64,000 bases of DNA from Harmothoe impar (Eukaryota > Annelida > Polychaeta > Phyllodocida > Polynoidae), in assembly GCA_947462335.1 (NCBI GenBank), contig OX381704.1, forward strand, positions 49,418,942-49,482,941, written 5' to 3'. Made by a program: the position numbers and the translations under genes. This document shows, piece by piece, positions 33,767 to 43,999 of this stretch. Every line of letters starts with the position of its first letter. Positions within the stretch are counted from its first letter, which is position 1. The notes under the pieces are model-generated. The model was not told the origin of the DNA and did not search any database. It worked only from the letters and a program-made list of their open reading frames with translations.

Positions 33767-35266
33767 ATGAGAGAGCACGACAAACATTACAACTTCATTA
33801 TGAAGGGTATCACTGAGGGGTTCAGGATAACTAACAAAGATAAAGCAGGGGCAGGAGCTTACCAGCCCAACCACGGATCCACAGGTGGGGATAACATGCA
33901 AGCTGTACAAGACCAAATAGTGTGTGAATTAGATAATGGTCGTTACTGTGTTGTACAGGATAAACCCACCATTGTGTCTGCCCTTGGGGCTAAAGTGAAA
34001 GAAGATACAGGTAAAATCCGGCTGATCCATGATGGATCTAGGCCTAGAAATTTATCCCTGAATGATTATGCAGTTAATGACCCCTTCAAATACCAAACAT
34101 TACAGGATGCTACAACCCAGCTAAACAGGGGAGATTACATGGCCAAAATCGACTTGGCCTCAGCATACAGGAGTGTGGCCTTACATCCTAAGGATTACCA
34201 AATGGCAGGACTTGCCTGGTCATTTAATGGGACAGACACTACGTACATGATAGACAAAAGGCTCCCATTTGGAGCCAGGCTTTCAGCCAGCATTTTCAAC
34301 ACTCTCACCCAAGCAGTGCGCCATATGCTAGCCAGGGAAGGTATTTACAATGTTACAGCATACCTGGACGACATGCTGGTATGGGGTCCAGATAAAACAA
34401 CATGCCAGAGGTACCAGAACCGACTGATGAATCTTCTCAGGGAGCTTGGGTTTGCCATTAACTACAACAAAGTCGTGGCACCCACCACCTGCCTGACATT
34501 CCTGGGAGTAGAAATAAACACAGAATCATTCACCCTCTCCCTGCCAATGCCAAAGGTTAATCAACTGAAGGAGGAACTACTTAACATGGCAGGAAAACGG
34601 TCAGCTAACAAAACACAGCTCCAATCTCTTGTGGGACGCCTCAGCTGGGCATCACAGGTGGTGTATGGTGGGAGACCCCACACAAGGCGCCTCATTAACC
34701 GTGTAAACACCCTGCAATGTCAGCATCACCGGACACGGATTACACAATGTATACAACTTGACATTCAGTGGTGGTTGGATTACATATCCATTTTCAATGG
34801 CTCTGTGCCCATCCTGGAGACTAGGGAATATACACCAGTGCAAATAGACAGCTGTGGTGCAGCCTCTGGGGGCTACTACAACGGTAGGTGGTACCACTTG
34901 AGATGGGGTGACTGTGAGGACCAAATCTCAGACTTACACATAAACATGAAAGAGGTGCTAGCCCTAGAACCAGCAGCTAGACTCTGGGGGCACCTGTGGA
35001 GTAATAGACTGGTAACTGTATACAGTGACAACAGAGCAGCAGTGTCTATTATAAACAAAGGAACCTGCAAGACCCTAGTGGTTATGAGATCACTGAGGGG
35101 GATATTCTGGTTGTCTGCTATCTATAACTTCCAAATTAAGGCAGTGTACTATGAGGGAGTGAGGAATGTACTAGCAGACAGAGCATCACGTCTACATGAG
35201 CCACATGGATGGGAGAAACCCCAGAAGGTTCTAAACTCAGTGGCAGCCCCTTATTACTACTCTTAA
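33767..35266 (+). CDS. Ngaro ORF2, reverse transcriptase-RNase H
   Basis: Copies the element RNA to DNA and removes the RNA strand. In the 499-residue frame from ATG 33767: the palm motif KIDLASAY (Asp129), RLPFGARLSASIF, and the catalytic YLDD box at 199-202, then the thumb, then RNase H with D361 (QIDSCGAASGG), E396 (NMKEVLAL), D421 (VYSDNRAA) and D471 (VLADRAS). All catalytic acids are present. There is no protease or methyltransferase domain. It is in the same frame as ORF1, with no stop between the ORF1 UAG and this ATG. The 19 codons between them (ending in ..RPRGWAKH) look like the N-terminal lead-in of DIRS/Ngaro RTs, so readthrough of the UAG may give the true start. The stop lies 28 bases before the first ATG of ORF3. 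Confidence 0.93.
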   Translation: MREHDKHYNFIMKGITEGFRITNKDKAGAGAYQPNHGSTGGDNMQAVQDQIVCELDNGRYCVVQDKPTIVSALGAKVKEDTGKIRLIHDGSRPRNLSLNDYAVNDPFKYQTLQDATTQLNRGDYMAKIDLASAYRSVALHPKDYQMAGLAWSFNGTDTTYMIDKRLPFGARLSASIFNTLTQAVRHMLAREGIYNVTAYLDDMLVWGPDKTTCQRYQNRLMNLLRELGFAINYNKVVAPTTCLTFLGVEINTESFTLSLPMPKVNQLKEELLNMAGKRSANKTQLQSLVGRLSWASQVVYGGRPHTRRLINRVNTLQCQHHRTRITQCIQLDIQWWLDYISIFNGSVPILETREYTPVQIDSCGAASGGYYNGRWYHLRWGDCEDQISDLHINMKEVLALEPAARLWGHLWSNRLVTVYSDNRAAVSIINKGTCKTLVVMRSLRGIFWLSAIYNFQIKAVYYEGVRNVLADRASRLHEPHGWEKPQKVLNSVAAPYYYS

Positions 35267-35294
35267 ACCTGTGCAGGGGGTGATAGCCACGGAA

Positions 35295-36293
35295 ATGGAT
35301 GTACTAGCACTGGACAGGATAGTCTCTGCATTTCAGGCAGGGGCCTTTGCAGACACAACAAAGAAATCCTATGCTACACACCAACGATCTTACTTGGATT
35401 TCTGTAGGAGGATAGGAGCCCCACCAGTGCCAGCTAGTCCTCAGCTACTCTGTAGGTACATAGCCTACCTCTCTGGACGTCTAAAATACAGGTCTCTTCG
35501 CCAGTATCTCAATATAGTAACAATCCTACACAAGGCACTAGGATTGGCTAACCCTATGTCTGACTCATTCTGGATAACAATGACACTTAGGGGAGCACGC
35601 AGAGCACTAGGAGATAGGGTGGAGCGCAAACTACCTATCACCCCCCAACATCTCTTTGCTCTTGCTCAAACATTAGATGTTACACAACCCAAGGAGGCAG
35701 CTGTATTCTCAGCTGCACTAATGATGTTTTTTGGCCTACTGCGCAGGTCAAATGCTCTCAAACCAGCTGGAACTAAGTTCAATGCAACAAAGCATCTCTG
35801 CAGGAAGGATGTGGTGTTCTCAAAACAGGGAGCCCTGGTGTCGATCCGCTGGTCTAAAACAGACCAATTCTCATCACGCCCCCGTGTATTACAATACCCA
35901 AGGATAAAGAACCACCTCCTGTGTCCCACTCAAGCTTTGTTTAACTACATCTCGCGCACACGGGGGGCACCACCGGATGGACCTCTCTTTGTCACTGCAC
36001 AGGGGCAGAATGCCACGCCCCTTTCCCCCACAGCCTTCTCCAACATATTCAAAGCAGCAATCTCAAAAGCTGGCCTGTGTACAGAGGGCATTGCTTCTCA
36101 TTCGTTCCGTCGTGGAGGGGCTGTCTTCCTCTGGAACAGTGCCAACATGGAGGAAGGCAAGATCCGTGCACTGGGGGATTGGTCCAGCTCAGCATACACA
36201 GCCTATGTCATTAGTGATCAGGCTGGTTTGAGTACAACAATGCAGGCCTTAGCACATGCGCTGCCCAGCAGGGCACCTGACCTACAGCGCTGA
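35295..36293 (+). CDS. Ngaro ORF3, tyrosine recombinase
   Basis: Integrates the circular DNA copy by site-specific recombination, replacing a DDE integrase. From ATG 35295 it is 332 residues (the frame is open back to 35235, overlapping the end of ORF2 in another frame). An N-terminal SAM-like/core-binding region is followed by the catalytic domain with R150 (FGLLRRSNAL), H269 and R272 (HSFRRGGA), W296 (LGDWSSSAY) and the likely nucleophile Y304 (TAYV). This is the complete R-H-x-x-R-W-Y set. It ends 20 bp before B1. Translation is probably by termination-reinitiation or a frameshift after ORF2. Confidence 0.92.
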   Translation: MDVLALDRIVSAFQAGAFADTTKKSYATHQRSYLDFCRRIGAPPVPASPQLLCRYIAYLSGRLKYRSLRQYLNIVTILHKALGLANPMSDSFWITMTLRGARRALGDRVERKLPITPQHLFALAQTLDVTQPKEAAVFSAALMMFFGLLRRSNALKPAGTKFNATKHLCRKDVVFSKQGALVSIRWSKTDQFSSRPRVLQYPRIKNHLLCPTQALFNYISRTRGAPPDGPLFVTAQGQNATPLSPTAFSNIFKAAISKAGLCTEGIASHSFRRGGAVFLWNSANMEEGKIRALGDWSSSAYTAYVISDQAGLSTTMQALAHALPSRAPDLQR

Positions 36294-36313
36294 GCCTACT
36301 ACTATGGAGTTTT

Positions 36314-36574
36314 GGAGGGCAAAGACAGCTAACCAGCAGCCCTAATGGACTTAGAATGCGCAGGAGGATTAATTGACATTTATTACATATTATATTTGTG
36401 TGTTTAGATAGGGCCATCGGTCAAAGCATATTACTTCTATACATTTATTCTCCTTACTAATGTTCATTATTATTGTGATGAGTGCATGAATACAATTTCT
36501 CATGTGCCAAGCGCGCACACTTTTAGTTGATCAATAAAATGATCCTTACTCCAATCAAACGTCTCCTTATTTAA
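36314..36574 (+). repeat. Ngaro split direct repeat B1
   Basis: 261 bp, repeated as B2 at 36793-37053 with only a few substitutions (for example GTGATGAGTGCATGAA against GTCATGAGTGCATTAA). It contains a polyadenylation signal AATAAA at 36533-36538 followed by a T-rich stretch, and abuts A2 with no gap. Confidence 0.9.
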
Positions 36575-36738
36575 GGGACATCAACTGGTTGATGGAGTTT
36601 AAAGAAGTGACGTAACCTGACTGCAGCCCCTCCCCCCTCTGGGGTGGAGGGCAGGGTGAGGGGGAGCAGGACCTGGGAGGGGTGAGCAACTCACCCACAC
36701 TCAGTGTCCAGCGCGCACCAGCAACAGCAGCAAGCTTT
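36575..36738 (+). repeat. Ngaro split direct repeat A2
   Basis: 164 bp identical in layout to A1, including CATCAAC-TG-GTTGATG at 36579-36594. The following 54 bp (36739-36792) occur nowhere else in the element. Confidence 0.9.
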
Positions 36739-36792
36739 CCACCACCCTCCCCTTTCCTCCAGGAACTGGCAAACGCACATAACAACGCCATG

Positions 36793-37053
36793 GGAGGGCA
36801 AAGACAGCTAACCAGCAGCCCTAATGGACTTAGAATGCGCAGGAGGATTAATTGACATTTATTACATATTATATTTGTGTGTTTAGATAGGGCCATCGGT
36901 CAAAGCATATTACTTCTATACATTTATTCTCCTTACTAATGTTCATTATTATTGTCATGAGTGCATTAATACAATTTCTCATGTGCCAAGCGCGCGCACT
37001 TTTAGTTGATCAATAAAATGATCCTTACTCCAATCAAACGTCTCCTTATTTAA
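36793..37053 (+). repeat. Ngaro split direct repeat B2 (3' end)
   Basis: 261 bp copy of B1 with AATAAA at 37012-37017. It ends TCTCCTTATTTAA, after which unrelated host sequence (TTGGTATTAC) begins, fixing the right border. Confidence 0.9.
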
Positions 37054-37272
37054 TTGGTATTACATCTGCCTGAACATATATCTATGTATACGTGATGATG
37101 AAAGAGAAATGCAAGACATACTTCAGAAGGACACAGGTCATGCATGCAATTGTTATTTATCCTTGTACAGTTATATCTCATATAGTTGACCAATAGAACT
37201 ACATGTAGTTTCAATGCATGATTATACACATTTAATGCATGCATATTTAACATCCCAAAGACACACCTCTTA

Positions 37273-38573
37273 GGGGTGATCCATTTAGTATGTCACGCTT
37301 TTTTTGGCCATTTTGAAGACCCCCCCACCCCCATGTCACACTTCGTCACACATTTCCCAACACCCCCTAGAAAAGTATGTCACCAATCTGCCGACACCCC
37401 CCCCCCCCTGTATAATAGTTATGTATCGTATCATTTAAAAGGGCATACATATCTTGTGATTAAGCAAGTCCTTCTGGACAGGACAATAATAGATTTATCA
37501 AATAGAACCCTTTCAGATAATACAACAGTTCAAAGAGGCAGTAACAAAATTACATGAGCATTGTTTGCACCGTAGATATTTTTGATAGTTGGGCCCTCGA
37601 TCCATGGATTCATGTCAGTGATCACAGGAATAAAAAGTGTGCTAGTACTACTATAGGGGAATGGGGCACTCAATTTTATTTCAACATGGGTGTGCGGTTG
37701 GCCCTCAGGCAAGCCTTTCTGTTAGTGACCCCAAGTGAGGGAGATTTTGTGAAAAGTGTTTAGGTTTAAGCAGATTCTCTGCAGATTGACCTTGGTGAAA
37801 GGGATTTTAACCAAGTATTCTGATGAGAAACTCCAAAGTGACCTTTTGTTGAAATCCCTAAAAAAAAGTGACACTTGGTGAGGGTGGTTTTGGTGAAAAG
37901 AGGATTTTGATGAAAAGCAGACCCTTCATAAGGGGGATTTTGCTCAAAATGTAACCTTACCAGCCACACACTTGTGTATACAAAATAAACAACCCCCCGG
38001 CACTGCTATCCTCTGCCCTGGTATTGGAAGATTTGTGGCATCCACATATTCCTCCTCTATCCAGGGCAGTTCTTCTTGGTTCATATTCCAGGCAGCACAC
38101 ATGAAGTTACGATGCCGCTTAGCGGTAATGCATATGGATAAAAAACTAGCTTTACAAAATCGCTGTCTTGATGCAGTGAATGTTCATCATTCTGTAATCA
38201 AATGAACTTCAAAAGTACAATCTTTTTCCTTCATGTCTCCTTCTTCTTAGAGAGTTACAGCATCTCGTGTTACATTCTACAGTGATTGCATGGCACTGAA
38301 GTCGGTTAAGCAGATAAAGGATGATCATGATGAAGGCTGACCTGTGTTTAGTGGAAGGGCTAGGGGTTGTAGGTCTACTACAGCAAAAAGCATGTTTTTA
38401 GCCTGCAAATATTACTGATTATACAGCATTTATTCAATACATAGTTTTTAAAAAAATCTGAAAGTGTGACGTCACACAATTCTAAACACCCCCCCACCCC
38501 CTTGTCACACTTTGTCACACAAAAAAAATACCCCCCCACCCCCTCGGGCGTGACATACTTAATGGATCACCCC
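37273..38573. mobile_element. 1.3-kb long-TIR DNA element
   Basis: Inverted ends GGGGTGATCCATTTAGTATGTCACGC and GCGTGACATACTTAATGGATCACCCC, flanked by TTA duplications (37270-37272, 38574-38576). Subterminal CCCCCCACCCCC-TGTCACACTT(C/T)GTCACAC words occur at both ends in inverted order. The interior (37760-37960) is a degenerate series of GACCTT/TTTTGGTGAAA words. No recognisable transposase; the small ORFs inside do not resemble any protein I know. Confidence 0.8.
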
Positions 38574-40335
38574 TTATACCCTACATGCCTGATGTTAGTA
38601 CTAGTGTGGTCTTCACCAAACATTCCTCCCAACCCCTTCTAAAATCCAGGTACCTGTATGCTGGGTTCCGATCTGGGTTCTCCAGGTCTGTTTATACCAG
38701 GATCCAAAGCATTTAGGGTACTGCCCTTCATAGCCCACCAAAGTGGTCGTTACGGTCCACCGCGGTCCGTCGGCGTGCTCTGTTTACGCCGGGGGTCATA
38801 CAGTGAGTCAATGTTACGGCCGGGTGTGGGGGTGTTAGGGTGGGGTGGGAGGACTGGCTGGGAGGGGGTGGGTGGCCAGTGTGCTGTCGGGGCCGTGTGA
38901 TCCCTACGTATGTCAACCATGGCCACCTTACATGCCTGTGAGGCTATTTCAGACTGCTTCCCTGCTCCTGGTGCCCCTTAACAGCTCAGTCAGCCGTGAC
39001 CAGGTCATCTGGCCACTCCACGCCAGAGGGCGCCACGTAACACTGATGGCCGGCCACGTCATATGACCTTTATGAGGCTTTAAAGGCTGCCACAAGGCCC
39101 ACAATGAGGGTGTGAAGCTGTGCATGGCTGGTGCACCTACTTATACAGTGCAGCTACACAACATGCATCTCCCAATGACAATGACATATCATGTCTACCA
39201 GTGCCAGCCTTACACAAACAAGATAAGTGTCTGTACTCAATGTTGGACTGGGATCTTTACAAAAGAAAATCCATAATTATAATTGTAATCAATGAGCTGT
39301 CATTTCCAAACTATACAGGACGTGAATGTTGTGTCGCCTTGGCCCCCATAGGGTTGTTCTTTTAACTGTATGTGACAGTTACATGGCATTTATATAACCA
39401 GTGTTATATATTGCTCATTACTGTCAAGTGGTTATTTATGTTTAATGCTGATAGTATTGAGCCCGTGGACCGGCGTAAGCTACATGCAGGTGCAGGTGAT
39501 CTGCATTCTCAATGTATGCCTCTTTTCAAAGTTCCTTTGAGTCTAATAAGTAGACATATATATCCTGATGCGTATACTCACACACGTATTATAATCATAC
39601 AAGGTATTAATTATTGTTCTGTTTTGTGACCCATATCTTGCGGTATCACTAATAAACATGCTGTTCAACACTAGTCTTTGTCAACTACTGTCCAAATCTC
39701 CATAACCAGTACACATGTATTAAAGTTAACTATTATGATGAAACACATTATGCTATATATATAGCATTTTGTAGGGAGGGTGTTCAATAATTGAATTGTT
39801 AGGTACAATGTCAAAAGGGGGTACATTTGCCATCCGGATCCATTCCAATACCTCTGACTGAACTTCATCCCCTTTAAACTACACCTGTGTTGCCCAAATC
39901 ATGATACCCCCTGAACTTCACACCTGTATGGAATTTGCGACTAAACCTTGTTCGTATATTCATCTCTGACATGTGCCTCTGTGCCTCCAGAGACTGGCAG
40001 TAGGTGTCAGGCTACTACACGACGTCTACCAGTTCCTAAAGACACCTGTCTATGGAGTCCCCAGGTATGGAGCCCATATTAGGGCATTGTATCCCTCCAG
40101 GGCCACCCAGCACCCTCCCTCTTCCACCCACATCCATGCTTGACCTGTGGTCACACAAGAAGACATGACAAGCCCCTGCACTACGCGTCGCCGAGCACAT
40201 GGTGACATGACCGTCGGCGTTACCATGCCTACTAGCAGGGTAACGACGTAGGTAAAGACGTAGGTCAGCATGACGACGTGACCTTGACGTGCTGCCCCCG
40301 GCCCCCGCACTCGCAAATATTTACAGACACCATCC
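38574..40335. other. non-coding, nothing recognised
   Basis: A GC-rich patch at 38740-39060 and AT-rich sequence after it. No exon, repeat or RNA could be supported. Confidence 0.3.
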
Positions 40336-40760
40336 TCGTTATGAGATTTCAAAAACACCCCCTTTCCACGGATTTTGATGTGAAAAAGGTACCCTTTTAA
40401 AAGTAAAATCGCGGATTTTAGGTGCCCAAAAAGTACCCCTTTTTTTGGTAAAACGCTGACACTTTTCAAAAGCACCCCGTTTTCAGAAGAACAAAATGGC
40501 CGTCCTGTCTGTCTCCCGATAACAAGACCCCCCTGGCTGTGGAGTCAATGTCAAATATATCCTCTTCCTTTAGAGTCAGTGTCAAATATACTCCCTTTCA
40601 GTGGAGTAAGTGTCAAATACAACCCCTTTCCACGGAGTCAACCAAAAACACCCCCTTTCCGCGGAATTCTTAGCAAAAAACACCCCTTTTTTCTTGTTTC
40701 TGCGGACATAAGAGGTCCGTGCCAGGTAATTGAAACCACCCCCTATTCCGCGATTTCTGT
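40336..40760 (+). repeat. degenerate minisatellite of AACACCCCCTTTCC(A/G)CGGA units
   Basis: About a dozen imperfect units, 30-40 bp each, with a core such as AAACACCCCCTTTCCACGGA and GTCAATGTCAAATATA spacers. Similar words are found on one strand only. Non-coding. Confidence 0.6.
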
Positions 40761-43191
40761 AACATGGATGGTGTCACACAGGTGCTGGAGTGCGGGGGCC
40801 GGGGTGCTGCCCTCTGCCGTCATGGTGGGCAGTGTGCGCATGACTAAAGATCAAGCTCCTGGTGGTTGAACAATGATCATGATTATCTTGTCAGGGTGGG
40901 GAGGCCATTGTGCAATACAGCCATGGGAAGCCTGCCGTGTCCGATCGCTGACACCACGCAGCAGTCTGCAGGGTGCTACCTGTGTAGGTGAGGGGGCAGG
41001 CTGGTCAGGTAGGGGTCACCTGTATCCTGTGTTAGCATGTGAATGGGTGCTGTACTGAGACGACTGGAAAAGGCTGGGACCATTGCAATTCTGCCAAATG
41101 GAAGGGTAATCCTTGTGCTTGGAACCCGGATTGTAAAAGTTCCTTTGTCATTCATGCATGGTGGGGGGGGGGGGGGGACATGTAGTGGTAAAATAATGCC
41201 GTTTTGTGAAAAATCCACCAAGCCCCATCCCCGCTAGTAATAAAAGATTCAGCGGAGAATTACATTTCTAGGAAAAGGTCCTTCTAACTGGCGAATCCCT
41301 CCCCCCCCCCCTTCCACTAGTTCGAAGGATGGTTTAGGCAAGGCTAGGCGGTGGGAGTACATTTAGAGACATGGAGATCAGGGAAAGCCTTCTTCTCTTT
41401 GCCCGGACAACAAGCTGACAAATTAGTGATAGGAGCCACTCCCTACCCCTCAAGGTCGGGATTTCCCACCCAGAATTTCTGGACACACTGCTCGTTAACA
41501 CACCTTCCTTCACCCTTGTGTACACGCCCCATCATCATTTCCATGGAATCCTTACATGACACACATGAACATGTCACGCCCCCTTCTCTCTACCCACACA
41601 CTCAGTGTCGGATCCCGGATTTTGAGAGTGGGTATGCTCGCTATAAGAAAATTCGTCCCCTAAATTATTTCTGGGCCAAATGACACATAACAAAACACAT
41701 AATCATATTTCCCCATCAACGGGGTGGAACGAGGGGGGGGGGGGGCGTCTAAGGGGCCTATACTGCCTACCCAACCGTCTTCATTAACTGGATATGAAAC
41801 AAATACAGGCACACATTTAGCCTATACATAATCAGTCTAAATAAAAGAAATTCAATCAATCAATTAATGCATATGCCTACACCAAGCCTTCTGTTTCATT
41901 ATTTGTGATCCAGTCCATCGTTCTCTGCTCCCTATGTAGCCTCCCTCTATCTCTGCCCCATTGCCTCCTTTATCCTCCTCCTGTACATAGGGAGCGGTCA
42001 CTTGGGGTGAACTATATATACTACTCGGCCCCTGACCGGCGGGGTCAGGTGCCGCCACTGGCGCTGACCGCCACCTCTGGTATCTGCTGATTAAACAAAC
42101 CTCTCCCCACCAGCCAACATTATACACCAGCCATGTAAGATGACCATGATAACGGCAGATAGCAGAAACCAGGCCCTGGGACCAGTATCCAGCTAATATA
42201 ATTCCAGGCCGGGGGCCAGGCACAGGAGCATGGTGCAGACATGTCGCTATTTAGTGGAAACAATATTCTGATGGCAATCCAGAATGATGCGAATTGATTG
42301 CCTTTTTTGAATCATACATTATGAGATATCAAAATCTATAACACTGCCTGAATAAGATACGCGCACAAAGGCCCTCATGGTTGTCTGAAATGATCATATT
42401 CAACCAGATAACCAGACTGGCTATCGTGGCTATACCTGCAAAAGGCAAAGCAGATATAAATGTTGCATAAACTATTTCCTTAAGTACTCAAGTGATAAAA
42501 AGAGATGGAGATCGGCAGGAGTCTGGGGTCATCGTGGGACATGGAGATGGTATACAGCAGGTAGGGTACCTAGACTTATGTAACAACTACCCAAAATGTC
42601 GGGGGGGGGGCAGGTGTGGAGGACCCATGGCCATCCTCACAGGTCAAAGGTCATAGGTCAGTGGTGGTCAGAGGGAGGTGAACCCGGGGATGAGGACACC
42701 TAAACACAGGCGGGGAAACATTACAGACTCTAAACACACAGGGTACGTAAACTGCCTGCACCTCCTGACAACACTCACCCACAGCCCTCCAACACACTCC
42801 CAAACACACATGGTTTCCTATAACACAGCCGGGCCCCTCCTCGACCCTGCTCCTCCTCCTGCTCCTCCTCCCTCTTGGAACCAGTTCAGCCGCCCCACAC
42901 AGCCCCACTGCAGGATACCAACCCTCCCTACGTCCAAGGCTGTCCCTGGCACTGCTGGACTTGTGTTTGAACTTTCCAAATGCAATTTGTGAGTTTGATT
43001 TAGAACACACAAAAGGAACAACCTTGCAAATGCTACATTCCCTAGTGGGTCACTTTCTACACTGTGAATCGGTCATTTCCTTTACAAGCTACTTTGAAAC
43101 TGGCTTCTTCTGTATCACCAAAGAATACAATATATAACGACCCCCTTGGGTTGGGGAATGTTGTCTGGCTCATAACCGGTATTAGTATATC
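40761..43191. other. non-coding with G-runs; regulatory-like patch near 42.64 kb
   Basis: G-runs at 41161-41177, 41731-41745 and 42601-42610. A decayed MITE end (GTCGGATCCCGGATTTTGA) lies near 41606. No gene was recognised. Confidence 0.3.
42641..42660 (+). promoter_or_regulatory. triple AGGTCA direct repeat (two overlapping DR1 elements)
   Basis: AGGTCA-A-AGGTCA-T-AGGTCA: three perfect nuclear-receptor half-sites, each separated by one base. The first pair is the textbook DR1 bound by HNF4, RXR and partners. GTGGTGGTCAGAGG follows. No gene was identified within a few kb. Confidence 0.45.
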
Positions 43192-43423
43192 AGCTTATGG
43201 AAGGGTATTAGTTTCTTCGGGTTGATTCTTGGCAACATGGATAAATCTAACCTAAAAAAGGTGCCGATTGAGAATTTTGATGTTGCTAAAATTTTAATTT
43301 ACCCCTAGGGGCCAAAATCCAAGATGGCCACCAAAAAATCAGAATGACGTCCTATGTTGTGTTAATATTGGTCCTAGCAGACTTCTAACATTACTTATCC
43401 CCCCTATATTGATACAAGGGAAT

Positions 43424-43990
43424 CCATTGGTGATATTGGTTTGTTGCTAGGATAAGTGGTTGCTTAGCAACGGACACTCTTATTGTGTATTTGCTTAGCA
43501 ACACTGGTTTTTCCACCCCCTAGTTCATTTCCAACCTTACCTACCCCCCTTAAATCAATAAAAGAGTATCCATTGGTGATATTGGTGTGTTGAAAGGATA
43601 AGTGGTTGTCTAGCGACAGATACTCTAATTGTTTATTTGCTCAGCAACACTGGCTTTTCCACCCTCTAGCTCAATTCCAACCTTACCTACCCTCCTATAT
43701 CAATACCAGGGAATCCATTGGTGATATTGGTGTGTTGCTAGGATAAGTGGTTGCCTAGCGATGGACACTATAATTGTTTATTTGCATAGCAACACTAGAT
43801 TTATCTGACCCTCTAGCTAATTTCCAAGTTTACTTACCCCCCCCCCCTTATATCAGTACCAGGAAATCCATTGGTGATATTGATATATTGCTAGGGTTAC
43901 TGGTTGCTTACCAACGTACACTCGTATATTGTTTATTTGCTTAGCAACACTGGTTTTCTCACCCTGTAGCACATTTCCAAGCTTACCCAC
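43424..43990 (+). repeat. left-arm array, about 146-bp unit x4
   Basis: Units start at the word CCATTGGTGATATTGG at 43424, 43570, 43715 and 43868. Each has two X-box-like palindromes (GGTTGC(T/C)TAGC(A/G)AC and TTTGC(T)TAGCAACAC) about 35 bp apart and a CCAA(C/G)(C/T)TTACCTACCCCCC tail. Confidence 0.85.
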
Positions 43991-43999
43991 CCCCTGTAT

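Larger units (their letters stand above)
32372..37053 (+). mobile_element. Ngaro-type tyrosine-recombinase retrotransposon, complete
   Basis: A 4.7 kb element with split direct repeats A1 (32372-32535), ORFs 1-3, B1 (36314-36574), A2 (36575-36738), a 54-bp spacer, and B2 (36793-37053). B1 abuts A2 directly, as expected if a closed circular intermediate joined the element's ends. It encodes Gag-like, RT-RNase H and tyrosine recombinase proteins and has no DDE integrase, protease or DIRS methyltransferase domain. No target-site duplication is visible, as expected for recombinase-mediated insertion. All three frames are open and repeat pairs differ at only a few bases, so it is young and possibly active. 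It landed in the edge of the 48-bp minisatellite. Confidence 0.92.

Noticed and set aside
33296..33916. 206-codon minus-strand open frame opposite Ngaro ORF1/ORF2
   Set aside because: It is antisense to convincing coding sequence and matches no family; a shadow frame.
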